NCBI GenBank assembly: GCA_035438985.1
Contig: DAORJK010000022.1
Coordinates: forward strand, 1 to 43,807
DNA length: 43,807 nucleotides
Reading direction: 5' to 3'
Origin: UBA4408 sp002389785
Lineage (GTDB): Bacteria > Bacteroidota > Bacteroidia > UBA4408
Shown in pieces: positions 7,278-15,864 of this stretch. The notes beneath the pieces were generated by a model, which was not told where the DNA came from, made no database searches, and worked only from the letters and a program-made list of their open reading frames with translations. The position numbers and the translations under genes were made by a program. Each line of letters starts with the position of its first letter. The stretch's first letter is position 1.

Positions 7278-10007
7278 ATGATTAGGATGGTTCAAAGTTC
7301 TTCAGCCGGACATGCAAAAGCATACTACACCGATGCACTTTCTCGGTCGGATTACTATTTGGACGATCAGGAACTCAATGGAGAATTCAGAGGTAAATTA
7401 GCAGAGCGTCTTGGGGTCTCAGGAACGGTCACTAGGGAGGTCTTTCATTCCTTATGCGAGAACATACACCCCAAGACCGGAAAGAACCTCACGCCTCGAT
7501 ATATCCAAGATAGAACGGTAGGCTATGATATAAACTTCCATTGTCCAAAATCGGTTTCAATTCTTCATGGACTGTCGAATGATAATCACCTTCTCGATGC
7601 TTTTCAGAAAAGTGTTAACGAAACCATGAGGGATATAGAAGCCGATGCAAAAACAAGGGTGCGTAAAAAGGGAGCCTACTCAGACCTAGAAACAGATGAA
7701 CTGGTCTGGGCAGATTTCATTCATCAAACAGCACGTCCGATTGATGGTTCATCCCCTGACCCGCATTTACATGCTCATTGCTTTGTTTTTAATGCTACAT
7801 GGGATGCAAAGGAAAAGCTAATAAAGGCTGGACAATTTCGGGATATCAAGCGCGACATGCCCTACTATCAAGCACGTTTCCATAAACGATTATCCGACCG
7901 AATGATGGAATTGGGCTATGAGATAAGGAGAACAAAGAAGTCCTTTGAGGTTGCCGGAGTACCGCAAAAGGTAATTGATTTGTTCTCCAAGCGAACGGAT
8001 GAAATTGGACGCATTGCAAAAGAAAAGAATATTACCAATGCAAAAGCGTTGGATGAATTAGGAGCAAAAACGCGGGCGAAAAAACAAAAAGGTTTAAGCA
8101 TGACTGAGCTTAAAGCAGAATGGAAAAAGCAGATTAGAGAACTTGAAATCGATAAAGAAACAGAAGGCAAAGAAGCTATCCGCTTTGCCAGAAAACAAGA
8201 AAAGGAAGCGATAACTGCTGAACAGTGCGTTGACCATGCGATTGAGCATTCCTTTGAAAGAGCTTCTGTTATGGCCGACAGAAGAATTTTAGAGTCTGCT
8301 TATCGACACAGTATAGGAAACACAAGCGCTACAATGGAACAAATTACAGATGAATTCAAAAAGGATGAACGGATTATTCATGTAAATGAAAAATCAAGAA
8401 AGCTTTGTACAACTAAACAAGTTTTAAGAGAAGAAAAAATAATGGTTCAATTGGCAAGAGAAGGCCAAGGAAAATTAAAACCACTCTATGCTCAAGCGCC
8501 AGAAATCAAATTGGATGGACAACAAAAGGAAGCGGTGGAACATGTTCTAACCACAAAAAATCGAGTATCGATTATTCGAGGTGCTGCTGGAACTGGTAAA
8601 ACAACTTTGATGAAAGAAGCTGTTGATCACATCAAGAAATCAGGTAAGCAAGTTTTTGTAGTAGCACCAACTTCCAATGCATCTCGAAACGTACTTCGAG
8701 AGGAAGGATTTGAGAATGCAGAAACAGTTACAAAATTTTTACTCGATAAGGAAGCACATAAAAATTTGCAAGGGCAAGTGCTATGGGTTGATGAAGCAGG
8801 CTTACTTGGAACAAAGGATATGAAGTCATTGCTTGAACTGGCAAATGATAAAAATGCAAGACTGATATTAGGTGGTGACACAAGGCAACATGCAAGTGTT
8901 GTGCGTGGTGATGCATTGCGAATACTAAATACAGTAGCCGGAATTAAAACGGCAGAGGTGAGCAAAATTTACCGCCAGAAAAATGTAAAGTATCGTTCTG
9001 CTGTTGAAGATTTATCCAAAGGAGATATCAAATCAGCATTTGACACTTTAGATGATATCGGTTCTATAAAGCAGATTGACCCAAGCAACCCAAATAAAGA
9101 ATTGGTGGATGACTATGTTGAAAGTTTAAAAAAGGGAAAATCTGCTTTGGTGATTTCCCCTACTCACAAGCAAGGTGAAGAAGTAACAAATGAAATTCGG
9201 GCTAAGTTGAGAAGCAAAAAAATGTTGGGCAAAAAGGAAATTTCAGCAAGAAAATATTCCAACTTAAATCTAACTGAAGCACAGAAAAAGGATTGGCGCA
9301 ATTTTCAAAAAGGGCAGGTTTTGCAGTTTACACAGAATGTGCCAGGCTTTAAGCGTGGAAGCAATTGGACTATTGAAAGTGCGGATGAAAGAGAAATCAT
9401 CATCAAAAATGATGAAGGTAAAACTGGACATTTATCATCTAATGCGAGCAATAAATTTGACCTATTTGAACGCTCAGAAATCAACCTTTCAAAAGGGGAT
9501 AAGATTCGAATAACTCGCAATTCATTTGATAAAGACGATAAACGGATTAACAATGGAACTGAATTCGATGTTGTTGGTGTAAGCAAAAAAGGTGAAATAA
9601 AAATTCGCAACAAGCAAAGCAAATCGACTTACAAATTGGATAAAGATTTTGGTCACTTGGCACATGCTCATTGCATCACATCTTATGCTTCGCAAGGCAA
9701 AACAGTTGATGATGTTTTTATTTCACAGCCCTCTTCCACTTTTGATGCCACTGATGCTAAACAATTTTATGTTTCAGTTTCACGAGCAAAAAACTCAGCA
9801 AGAATTTATACTGATGACAAAGACACACTTCTTCAACAAGCAAGCGAACTTGGTGACAGGCAATCGGCAATTGAGTTAGTTTACAAAGACAAGTTGCATT
9901 TACATCGCATGCAACAATTGCAGCGAGAACAAGAAATTGCAGCAACCAAAGAGAAGGAAATTAATCAGTTAATTATTAAACCAAAAGATAAAGAACATGA
10001 GCTTTAA
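7278..10007 (+). CDS. MobF-family relaxase/helicase (TrwC/TraI-like)
   Basis: This protein would nick oriT, stay covalently bound to the 5' end and unwind the transferred strand. The N-terminal relaxase domain (about residues 1-290) has tyrosine pairs at 16-17 and 26-27 and the three-histidine metal site PDPHLHAH (H163, H165, H167). The helicase part has Walker A GAAGTGKT (about 434-441), the DEAG-type Walker B LWVDEAG, and a C-terminal UvrD-like motif (HCITSYASQGKT). At 909 residues it matches the family, though it lacks the long C-terminal extension of F TraI. An alternative ATG lies three codons downstream. It overlaps the next gene by 11 bp. Confidence 0.95.
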   Translation: MIRMVQSSSAGHAKAYYTDALSRSDYYLDDQELNGEFRGKLAERLGVSGTVTREVFHSLCENIHPKTGKNLTPRYIQDRTVGYDINFHCPKSVSILHGLSNDNHLLDAFQKSVNETMRDIEADAKTRVRKKGAYSDLETDELVWADFIHQTARPIDGSSPDPHLHAHCFVFNATWDAKEKLIKAGQFRDIKRDMPYYQARFHKRLSDRMMELGYEIRRTKKSFEVAGVPQKVIDLFSKRTDEIGRIAKEKNITNAKALDELGAKTRAKKQKGLSMTELKAEWKKQIRELEIDKETEGKEAIRFARKQEKEAITAEQCVDHAIEHSFERASVMADRRILESAYRHSIGNTSATMEQITDEFKKDERIIHVNEKSRKLCTTKQVLREEKIMVQLAREGQGKLKPLYAQAPEIKLDGQQKEAVEHVLTTKNRVSIIRGAAGTGKTTLMKEAVDHIKKSGKQVFVVAPTSNASRNVLREEGFENAETVTKFLLDKEAHKNLQGQVLWVDEAGLLGTKDMKSLLELANDKNARLILGGDTRQHASVVRGDALRILNTVAGIKTAEVSKIYRQKNVKYRSAVEDLSKGDIKSAFDTLDDIGSIKQIDPSNPNKELVDDYVESLKKGKSALVISPTHKQGEEVTNEIRAKLRSKKMLGKKEISARKYSNLNLTEAQKKDWRNFQKGQVLQFTQNVPGFKRGSNWTIESADEREIIIKNDEGKTGHLSSNASNKFDLFERSEINLSKGDKIRITRNSFDKDDKRINNGTEFDVVGVSKKGEIKIRNKQSKSTYKLDKDFGHLAHAHCITSYASQGKTVDDVFISQPSSTFDATDAKQFYVSVSRAKNSARIYTDDKDTLLQQASELGDRQSAIELVYKDKLHLHRMQQLQREQEIAATKEKEINQLIIKPKDKEHEL

Positions 10008-10374
10008 ACTTAAGTTTGATGAAATGAAGGAGAACGACCCTTCAAAGAATGAAGTAGGCAAGGATGAAAATTTGGAGCTATATCCTAATTCAGGAAATTC
10101 AAGAAATTTATTATTCACATGGCCTTCGGGGGACAGTGAGTTTCTGAATTATTCTTACTTAGTTGGAGGCAAGTTTTTTAAAGAAGAAAGCAAAATTGTT
10201 CTTACTTATACTTCGCACTTAGTTACTTTAAAGGGCTTGAACTTAAAAGACCTTCACGATGCTTTATTGCTCAACTTTCCAAAAAGGATTGATTGTGTTG
10301 AGGAAAGATACGTCGAAACATTAGAGAGCAACGATCCAGTCGTTACCGAAATAGTAATTGTTCCGAATAGTTGA
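9997..10374 (+). CDS. Small hypothetical protein translationally coupled to the relaxase
   Basis: A 125-residue soluble protein whose ATG lies inside the last four codons of the relaxase gene, so translation is probably coupled. The sequence looks like an alpha/beta protein that might bind DNA or the relaxase (SGDSEFLNYSYLVGGKFFKEES, then TYTSHLVTLKGLNLKDLHDALL). No known motif was recognised. Confidence 0.65.
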   Translation: MSFKLKFDEMKENDPSKNEVGKDENLELYPNSGNSRNLLFTWPSGDSEFLNYSYLVGGKFFKEESKIVLTYTSHLVTLKGLNLKDLHDALLLNFPKRIDCVEERYVETLESNDPVVTEIVIVPNS

Positions 10375-10457
10375 AGTAGATGTTTCCCTGAAAACAATTT
10401 TGTCTGTACTTGAAAATATTTTTAATTTCTCACAATCTTGCAATTAACAATCAAGCC

Positions 10458-10619
10458 ATGCATCCCAAAGCAAATGGCTTGATTCCAAATATTGCTTTTA
10501 AGACAAGAATTATTTATGCACTTCAAACTATCAACGAAAAGAATAAAGCATTTATTTTCACGCCTGGCCTTTTTAAAAACTGGATGATTGTTTCAAATTA
10601 TAAAGTGAAAAATCATTGA
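10458..10619 (+). CDS. Possible small protein of the mobile element
   Basis: An ATG at 10458 opens a 53-residue frame (MHPKANGLIPNIAFKTRIIY...). An in-frame TTG at 10410 would extend it. There is no clear ribosome-binding site and no recognisable domain. It follows the relaxase operon on the same strand. The rest of 10620-10767 shows only an imperfect GCAGGTG/CACCCTGC inverted repeat and no gene. Confidence 0.25.
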   Translation: MHPKANGLIPNIAFKTRIIYALQTINEKNKAFIFTPGLFKNWMIVSNYKVKNH

Positions 10620-10767
10620 GCAAAAAATCTCAAATCGAAAATACTACGGTTTTTAAATTGTGCAGGTGGGAAAACAGAGGAGTGTAGCACCCTGCGAATT
10701 TATGATTAATTAAACTTGAGTTTCTCTCGTGATAAGACTTGTTATTGCAGAAAGATTTTTGTTATAT

Positions 10768-11289
10768 TTATTTGTCTTTAGATAGGTTTGGATAATGTTT
10801 CACTCCCTTCAAATAAATGATTTCCTCAACTAACCCACCGTTTGAATCCCACATTTTTTTAATTCCATCAAGTTTCCCATCGAGCCAATTTTCATCACAC
10901 CTGAGTATTCCATTACTAAACCACTCTCTTCTTCGTCCATTTAAAACTCCATGAGAGTAATTGGACTCAGTCATTATTTTCCCATTAATAAACCACAATT
11001 TTTGAACTCCATTTAGTTTATTATTTTCATACTGCTCAAAGGTTTTAAGAATTCCACTGTCTTCACGATAGGTTTTAAAACTTCCATGTTTTTCATTTCT
11101 AAAATAGTTATTTTCTTGTGTAAGTGTTCCATTTACAGCGAAACAAGTTTGGATTCCATGTTTCATATTTTTATGAAGCGCAGTGCGCTCACTAAGACAC
11201 CCATTTGGGTGATATTTTTCTGAAAGGTAAGCCTTGTTTTTATCATCAATGAAGATCCTTTTAGTTGATGTAACAACTTCCTTCGACAT
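10768..11289 (-). CDS. YwqK/MORN-repeat protein
   Basis: The protein consists of repeated beta-hairpin units of the type NG-x-hydrophobic-x-E-x-x-Y-x-x-G-x-x-x-G (for example HKNMKHGIQTCFAVNGTLTQENNY and LNGRRREWFSNGILRCDENW). This is the pattern of toxin-antitoxin YwqK and MORN-like proteins. I chose the ATG at 11289 because AGGAGG lies six bases upstream; a longer frame begins at 11307. About 173 residues, no signal peptide. It is divergent from the SIR2 gene at 11528. YwqK proteins are usually called antitoxins, but no matching toxin gene is adjacent. Confidence 0.75.
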   Translation of the reverse strand: MSKEVVTSTKRIFIDDKNKAYLSEKYHPNGCLSERTALHKNMKHGIQTCFAVNGTLTQENNYFRNEKHGSFKTYREDSGILKTFEQYENNKLNGVQKLWFINGKIMTESNYSHGVLNGRRREWFSNGILRCDENWLDGKLDGIKKMWDSNGGLVEEIIYLKGVKHYPNLSKDK

Positions 11290-11390
11290 CTCACCCTCCT
11301 GTATCACAATACAATAAACTATACAAAAAAGCCGTTTTCAGGTCAACCAATTCAAAATTTTCGCATTGAAAAGGAGTGTAATTTGAAACA

Positions 11391-11408
11391 TTTTACCGGT
11401 TTTACCGG
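11391..11408 (+). promoter_or_regulatory. Tandem TTTTACCGG repeat in the divergent control region
   Basis: TTTTACCGG occurs twice in tandem and the junction also forms the palindrome ACCGG-TTTTA-CCGGT. A second small dyad, CTTGT-ATTA-ACAAG, follows about 25 bp downstream. They lie between the divergent YwqK-type gene and the SIR2 gene and could be operator sites, or chance in AT-rich DNA. Confidence 0.3.
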
Positions 11409-11527
11409 TATAATTATTAACAATTCTTGTATTAACAAGGCTTTCACCTGTTAGGAATTTACCTAATTTATGACGACCTTTATTATTGTTGTAAAAGAAA
11501 TTCAATTTAATTTTGAAATAAACTCGC

Positions 11528-12466
11528 ATGAAATTATCACTCAGTGAGCTAATCTCAGAGCTAAGAACAAAAAGCAAGGATAAATTAATTTTATTCGCTG
11601 GTGCTGGAATTTCTATTGGTTCAAAATTACCCTCGTGGTCAGAATTTTTAGATTACTACTTGCAATATTGTAGGAGATTATTGAATGATTTTATTGACTC
11701 AAGGGAAAGTGATATAAAGCAGAAAGGATCATCAATTTATAGTGAAGAATTGATTGAGGGTTTTAAAAAGGTTGTTGATTCAGCTGAAGCTTCTAAATCT
11801 CATCCACTTAAAGCAATTTCATTGTTAAATCTAAAACTCGAGGAATTGCCGTTTTATGAAAACCTTAAACATGATATTTATGACGCTGTATTTAAAATGT
11901 TTGCGGATAAGGAGCCGAATGAAATTCATAAAGCCATTATAAGAGCCAAATTTTCATGTATTCTAACTACAAATTACGATAACCTTCTTACTAAAGCAGC
12001 CAGGGAATTAAACAACGATTATCGCAGAAATGTTTATGACTATACAAAAACTCAACAAATCGCATCATGTATGTATAATAGTACCCCTTTTATCTTACAC
12101 GTACATGGATCAGTCGAGAGTTTTTTAACAGGTAAGCCGAATTTAATCCTCACTAAAAATGACTATCAAAGAATTGCAAAGGACAACTCCGTCTTTAGAT
12201 TCCTTCTCAAAAGCTTATTCTTAGATAACAATGTAATTTTTGTTGGTTTCGGCAATACAGATCCTCATATTTTAGATATAATTGATGAGATGGATTATTT
12301 TTTCCCGAGAAAAATGAAAAGTAATGACATGCCCACATACTATCTTTTAACTGATAAAGTTTCAGAAGTTGATGAATTATTAACAAGCTATTCTAGTTTA
12401 AGATATGTTATCATTGATCATGCGTCTGATGATTTAAAGAATTTATTTGAGGAATTGCGCAAATAG
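11528..12466 (+). CDS. Compact SIR2-family protein, probable NADase defence effector
   Basis: SIR2-fold proteins in phage defence hydrolyse NAD+ to abort infection. The Rossmann glycine motif is GAGIS (residues 25-29), the catalytic asparagine is in TTNYDNLL (N149), the catalytic histidine in HVHGS (H193), and the GFGNTDPH loop (about 240-247) completes the SIR2_2-type signature. At 312 residues there is no room for a separate sensor domain such as the SLOG domain of ThsA, so a partner may be needed. The gene at 12502 follows by 35 bp on the same strand. It sits inside the mobile element between the relaxase and antirestriction regions. Confidence 0.85.
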   Translation: MKLSLSELISELRTKSKDKLILFAGAGISIGSKLPSWSEFLDYYLQYCRRLLNDFIDSRESDIKQKGSSIYSEELIEGFKKVVDSAEASKSHPLKAISLLNLKLEELPFYENLKHDIYDAVFKMFADKEPNEIHKAIIRAKFSCILTTNYDNLLTKAARELNNDYRRNVYDYTKTQQIASCMYNSTPFILHVHGSVESFLTGKPNLILTKNDYQRIAKDNSVFRFLLKSLFLDNNVIFVGFGNTDPHILDIIDEMDYFFPRKMKSNDMPTYYLLTDKVSEVDELLTSYSSLRYVIIDHASDDLKNLFEELRK

Positions 12467-12501
12467 ATTAAATTTGCGTATCTAACCAAATAAATTCATT
12501 A

Positions 12502-12960
12502 ATGTATTTAATTGCAGAGCCTAAATCAATAACTCATCTAAAAAAAGGAACACGCGGTGTTTACAGGTGCTGTAGATCATTAAAACATGGGGGAGAAAAA
12601 TTTACAAATGTTCTTTCCCAGACTTTTCAAAATACTTCCACACTTTCACTTGTTGTTGGATTGAAAGAGATTAAAGATTTGACTCTTAACTCAGTAGATT
12701 GGAATCCTTTGGAGAAGGAGTTGCAGACTTTGAGTAATAATTTGATTTCTTATATTGAGTATATTGAGAACACCTCTCATGTAAACTTTAAAAAAAGGGT
12801 ATTAATATCAAAATGCGCTGCTGTATCAAAATCAAATACTAAACTTCTCACAGCCGCTTCACAATTAAGAAAAACGGATAAAGAAAGCTATAAAGTTCTC
12901 ATTAATGGTGAGAAATGGCGTAAAATAATGGTTATTATGATTGGCCTTTTTGGTGAATAA
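12502..12960 (+). CDS. Hypothetical protein following the compact SIR2 gene
   Basis: A 152-residue protein. The first 40 residues contain a basic, cysteine-bearing segment (KKGTRGVYRCCRSLKHGG) and the middle is helical (LEKELQTLSNNLISYIEYIE). No catalytic motif, signal peptide or clear membrane segment is visible. It is 35 bp behind the SIR2 gene, so the two are probably cotranscribed, and it could be a sensor, partner or immunity factor. It ends 16 bp before the end of the convergent ardC-like gene. Confidence 0.6.
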   Translation: MYLIAEPKSITHLKKGTRGVYRCCRSLKHGGEKFTNVLSQTFQNTSTLSLVVGLKEIKDLTLNSVDWNPLEKELQTLSNNLISYIEYIENTSHVNFKKRVLISKCAAVSKSNTKLLTAASQLRKTDKESYKVLINGEKWRKIMVIMIGLFGE

Positions 12961-12976
12961 TTCAATACCACTGATA

Positions 12977-13870
12977 TTAATGTAAGTCTTTACGTCCTAA
13001 ATACTCAACCGCTTTCTGCGCATGCGAAGCTGCCGAAAAAATAAATCGCTTATCATTTCGGAGAACAGACAACCACGATTGAATATAAGCAGCATGTTCT
13101 TCCTTGGTTATCGGCTCAAAACCCAAATCAGCACCCAAGAAACAAGCGCCTAATTCTGCTACAAGTTCTTCTTTTGCGTAACCTTCATCACCATGCTTCT
13201 TTCTTCCAAAATCTCGATTAAGGCGAGAAGGATGCTTTGTCCAGTGTGTGATTTCATGTGCTAGTGTGGCATAGTACCCATTTGCATCATAGAAGTTCTC
13301 AAACGGTGGCATCTGAATTCTGTCAGTCGTTTGATTGTAAGAGGCTTTCAATCCAGTATAAATATCAGCTTTTGTATTGGCGAAAAACTGTTCAAGCTCA
13401 GCAATCCGTTTTTCGTTATTGAGTGGCATAATTTCCGGTGTTTTGTAAAAAGCATCTGAAAGCCCTTCAATTTGGCTGGCATTGAAAACTGTGTAAGATT
13501 TAAGGAAGGGAATGTGTTTGGTTTCAAGCTCGCCGTTCTCAGCTTGTTCCTGCTTGGTGATTTTATCAGCGTAAACCACAAAAGTGCCCTTCTCACCCTT
13601 CTTCACATTGGCCTTCATGGAAACTGCTTGCTTATAAGTCATCCAATATGGTGTTTTAAAGCCATTTTCTGCCGCTGTAGCCCACAAAACCAAAATATTG
13701 ATACCAGTATAAGGCTCGTCATTCCATCGCAAGGGACGGACAACATTTTGAGCCATGTGTTCTGAACTCCAAGGCATGCGCCAAGTGAGATTGCCTTTTT
13801 CTAGGTCAGAAATTACCTTTTGAGTAATTCGGCTGTATATGTCGGTTTGTGGAATTGTGGCGGTGGTCAT
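12977..13870 (-). CDS. ArdC-like antirestriction protein (ssDNA-binding plus zincin domain)
   Basis: ArdC-type proteins bind single-stranded DNA entering a new host and protect it from restriction. The N-terminal domain (residues 1-130) has the family pattern YTGINILVLW...YWMTYKQA...KGEKGTFVVYA. The C-terminal metallopeptidase-like domain has HEITH (residues 205-209) and the downstream acidic helix EELVAELGACFLG. I start it at 13870 (MTTATIPQTD) because AAGAGG lies about eight bases upstream; a longer frame to 13927 would run through a terminator hairpin. Predicted 297 residues, full length for the family. Confidence 0.9.
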   Translation of the reverse strand: MTTATIPQTDIYSRITQKVISDLEKGNLTWRMPWSSEHMAQNVVRPLRWNDEPYTGINILVLWATAAENGFKTPYWMTYKQAVSMKANVKKGEKGTFVVYADKITKQEQAENGELETKHIPFLKSYTVFNASQIEGLSDAFYKTPEIMPLNNEKRIAELEQFFANTKADIYTGLKASYNQTTDRIQMPPFENFYDANGYYATLAHEITHWTKHPSRLNRDFGRKKHGDEGYAKEELVAELGACFLGADLGFEPITKEEHAAYIQSWLSVLRNDKRFIFSAASHAQKAVEYLGRKDLH

Positions 13871-13894
13871 GTTAAACCTCTTGGTATGGATGTG

Positions 13895-13925
13895 AAAAAG
13901 GAGAGTGCCATTTCTGACACTCTCC
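13895..13925 (-). terminator. Intrinsic terminator upstream of the ardC-like gene
   Basis: Read on the minus strand, GGAGAGTG and CACTCTCC pair across a ten-base loop, followed by TTTTT. It sits between the small gene 13934-14134 and the ardC-like start at 13870. It could end the upstream operon or act as a leader attenuator for the antirestriction gene. Confidence 0.7.
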
Positions 13926-13933
13926 AAGTTTGT

Positions 13934-14134
13934 TTAGGAAGGAACAGCTTCGTTCCCCTCGGCGGGTTTTGGTGGGAAGGCTGAATAACGCTGGTCGTTG
14001 ATAACGATATTCATTCCATTGCCTTTCATGTGCCGAAATGCAGCCCCTACTCTTTGACTGTTACCTTCTGCGTCTTTTGCGAAGATGTAGAAGCTTGGTT
14101 TTTTCTTGGTATCGGTTTGTGTTTCATTAGACAT
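13934..14134 (-). CDS. Small conserved-looking protein upstream of the ardC-like gene
   Basis: A 66-residue protein with a compact beta-type core (SFYIFAKDAEGNSQRVGAAFRH...NIVINDQRYSAFP) and disordered ends. AAAGGAG lies about seven bases before the ATG, a strong ribosome-binding site for this genome. It lies in the antirestriction/primase region of the element. It is followed immediately by the terminator at 13895-13925. Function unknown. Confidence 0.7.
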   Translation of the reverse strand: MSNETQTDTKKKPSFYIFAKDAEGNSQRVGAAFRHMKGNGMNIVINDQRYSAFPPKPAEGNEAVPS

Positions 14135-14459
14135 GATGTTTCTCCTTTGGAGGTTTGAGTTACCCTTTCGGGCGATGATTTCTCTTGGCTCACGCGTTCG
14201 GGTGCAGAGTCAATAAGAAAATTGGGGGCGACCTTTAGGGGGAACCGATTTTGTTGTTGACTCGGGAAGCGCCCAACCGTGGCAGAAGTCATCAACATGT
14301 CCGAAGGGGTTGATCGCAAACGTCTCTGAAAGGAGCTACAACAAATGCGATGAAACGAAACATATTTGAAAAAACTGTCCGGCTTGCAAGCATCGCAAAG
14401 GCAGCAATAGTCAAAGATGCTGTGGTTTTTTGATTTAGGATTGAAAGGCATGGATTGAC
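14135..14459 (-). other. 325-bp stretch without a convincing gene
   Basis: This interval between the primase gene and the small gene 13934-14134 is less AT-rich than its surroundings. A minus-strand open frame crosses it (up to 14451) but overlaps the well-supported small gene in another frame and has cysteine/serine-rich composition unlike a real protein, so I left it out. It may hold a leader, a small RNA or a replication-related site. Confidence 0.4.
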
Positions 14460-15365
14460 CTAAGCTTTCAAATTCAGCTTATTCATGTGCCAATCATTCA
14501 CATCTTTGTGCGGCGCATAAACACTGTTTTGGGGAACGAACAAAAGCCCTTCCTGTGTCTTGCAAAACTCCTTAAGTGCAAGACTGGCTTCTTCTCCGGT
14601 GCTATCATTATCCATCCAAGAGTAAAGCTTTTTGTAGCCATAATTATTCACATAGGCCAGTGCTTTTTCAAGACAATTGGTTGAGTTTAAAATAATGGCA
14701 TCACAAGCTAATTGTGAGGTTCCAAGCTGCATGAGAACAGACAAGAAATCCATAAAACCTTCATAAATGTGAATGAATTTCACATCAGGATTGGAGCCAC
14801 GAAGAAAGGTAAAAGTCTTATTGCGAAAGCAACCTTTAAAAAGCTCGTTGCGAACTTCATAACCACCTTTTTGATTACGGAATCCTAAAGCAGAAAAGCA
14901 GTTTCCGGTTTCCTTGTTGTGTAGTTTTAGTTCAACTAAATATTTTGAAGCATACTCAATTGAGATTCCTCTTGAAGAAAGATATTTTTTCAAAGCGCGA
15001 TGTTCCAAGGCTTTCATCGATTTCAAAACCAAGGATGGATTTTTTTCTGCGAATTTATCGACAGTAATTTTTGCAACTAGTGGCAAAGGAAACATATTTT
15101 CCAGCCAACGCAAAGCATCAGGTAATGTGTCTGATTCACCACTTTTGAGAAGATGAAAGCGAACCAAATCGATGTTGTCGCCGCCCTCTTTTTCGCCGAA
15201 ATCGTACCAAATATTTTTCTGTGTATCGATGTGAAAGCTTGGCTCATTTTCGATTCGAAAGGGTGAATAATACCATTTATCATTGCCTTTTTGCCAAGCT
15301 TCCTTTGCGCCAATTCTCTGCAAAATATCTTCAAGCAATATTGTTTTTGCTTTGTCAATGTTCAT
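14460..15365 (-). CDS. DNA primase-like protein with TOPRIM domain
   Basis: The N-terminal region resembles the CHC2 primase zinc domain (KWYYSPFRIENEPSFHID...NIWYDFGEKEGGDNIDLV) but lacks the usual zinc ligands, as is common in Bacteroidota mobile-element primases. A TOPRIM domain follows, with the glutamate motif IHIYEGFMDFL and the metal-binding motif YSWMDNDSTGEEA. At 301 residues it has no helicase domain. It would prime complementary-strand synthesis after transfer. The HTH gene 15415-15612 lies 49 bp upstream, suggesting one operon. Confidence 0.87.
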   Translation of the reverse strand: MNIDKAKTILLEDILQRIGAKEAWQKGNDKWYYSPFRIENEPSFHIDTQKNIWYDFGEKEGGDNIDLVRFHLLKSGESDTLPDALRWLENMFPLPLVAKITVDKFAEKNPSLVLKSMKALEHRALKKYLSSRGISIEYASKYLVELKLHNKETGNCFSALGFRNQKGGYEVRNELFKGCFRNKTFTFLRGSNPDVKFIHIYEGFMDFLSVLMQLGTSQLACDAIILNSTNCLEKALAYVNNYGYKKLYSWMDNDSTGEEASLALKEFCKTQEGLLFVPQNSVYAPHKDVNDWHMNKLNLKA

Positions 15366-15414
15366 TAATTGTTCCTTTGTGATTGATTGAATTTATTGTG
15401 GAAAAAAGTCGTGA

Positions 15415-15612
15415 TTACGGATGAACATCTTGGTTGATGAATTCTTCCAAGGTACTTTTCCAGTATCGAACGGCTCTTGTTCCAAGCCTTACAGGTTTTA
15501 AATCGTAGCGTTTTGTACAATCCCAAACTGCGAGAGTTCCTGGCGATACACCTAAAAATTGCGCGGCTTTTTTACGATCTAAAAGTTGGTCTTCGTTATT
15601 ATTATTTTGCAT
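15415..15612 (-). CDS. AlpA/excisionase-type HTH protein
   Basis: A 65-residue winged HTH protein of the HTH_17 type: DRKKAAQFLGVSPGTLAVWD, then RYDLKPVRLGTRAVRYWKSTLEEFI. Such proteins regulate integration, excision or element genes. GGAG is 12 bases before the ATG. A perfect palindrome lies 22 bp upstream (15634-15651) and may be its own operator. It precedes the primase gene. Confidence 0.85.
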   Translation of the reverse strand: MQNNNNEDQLLDRKKAAQFLGVSPGTLAVWDCTKRYDLKPVRLGTRAVRYWKSTLEEFINQDVHP

Positions 15613-15633
15613 TGTTTGTTCTCCATTGATTGC

Positions 15634-15651
15634 CGGAAAATTTATTTTCCG
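15634..15651. promoter_or_regulatory. 18-bp palindrome, probable operator of the HTH gene
   Basis: CGGAAAAT-TT-ATTTTCCG is a perfect 8-bp dyad with a two-base centre, 22 bp before the HTH start codon. A two-base loop is too tight for an RNA hairpin, which favours a protein-binding site. Confidence 0.45.
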
Positions 15652-15864
15652 AGTGGGTTGAAAAAATTTGGAATGAGGTAATACAAAAAACGAAGTGTTT
15701 TTGTCAACATGTATGCAATTGTTTTATAACAAAGAAGAAGTATTAATGAGCGTTAGCAATACAATTGTATTCAATCGGTGCTGGTGCGATATACGGAGGT
15801 ATTCAAAAGATTGAAGTCTGTAGCTAAAGTGATTCGCTGATTCGCAGAAAGCACATTGCGAATC

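Noticed and set aside
8627..8965. 112-codon frame opposite the relaxase
   Set aside because: Antisense shadow of the helicase Walker region; the relaxase gene is unmistakable.
10640..10705. Hairpin GCAGGTG/CACCCTGC after the relaxase operon
   Set aside because: Imperfect, long loop and no T-run, so not convincing as terminator or oriT.
11338..11577. 79-codon minus-strand frame upstream of the YwqK-type gene
   Set aside because: It overlaps the start of the SIR2 gene and spans the control region; composition is not protein-like.
14047..14451. 134-codon minus-strand frame
   Set aside because: It overlaps the well-supported small gene 13934-14134 in another frame, has no ribosome-binding site and an implausible Ser/Cys-rich composition.
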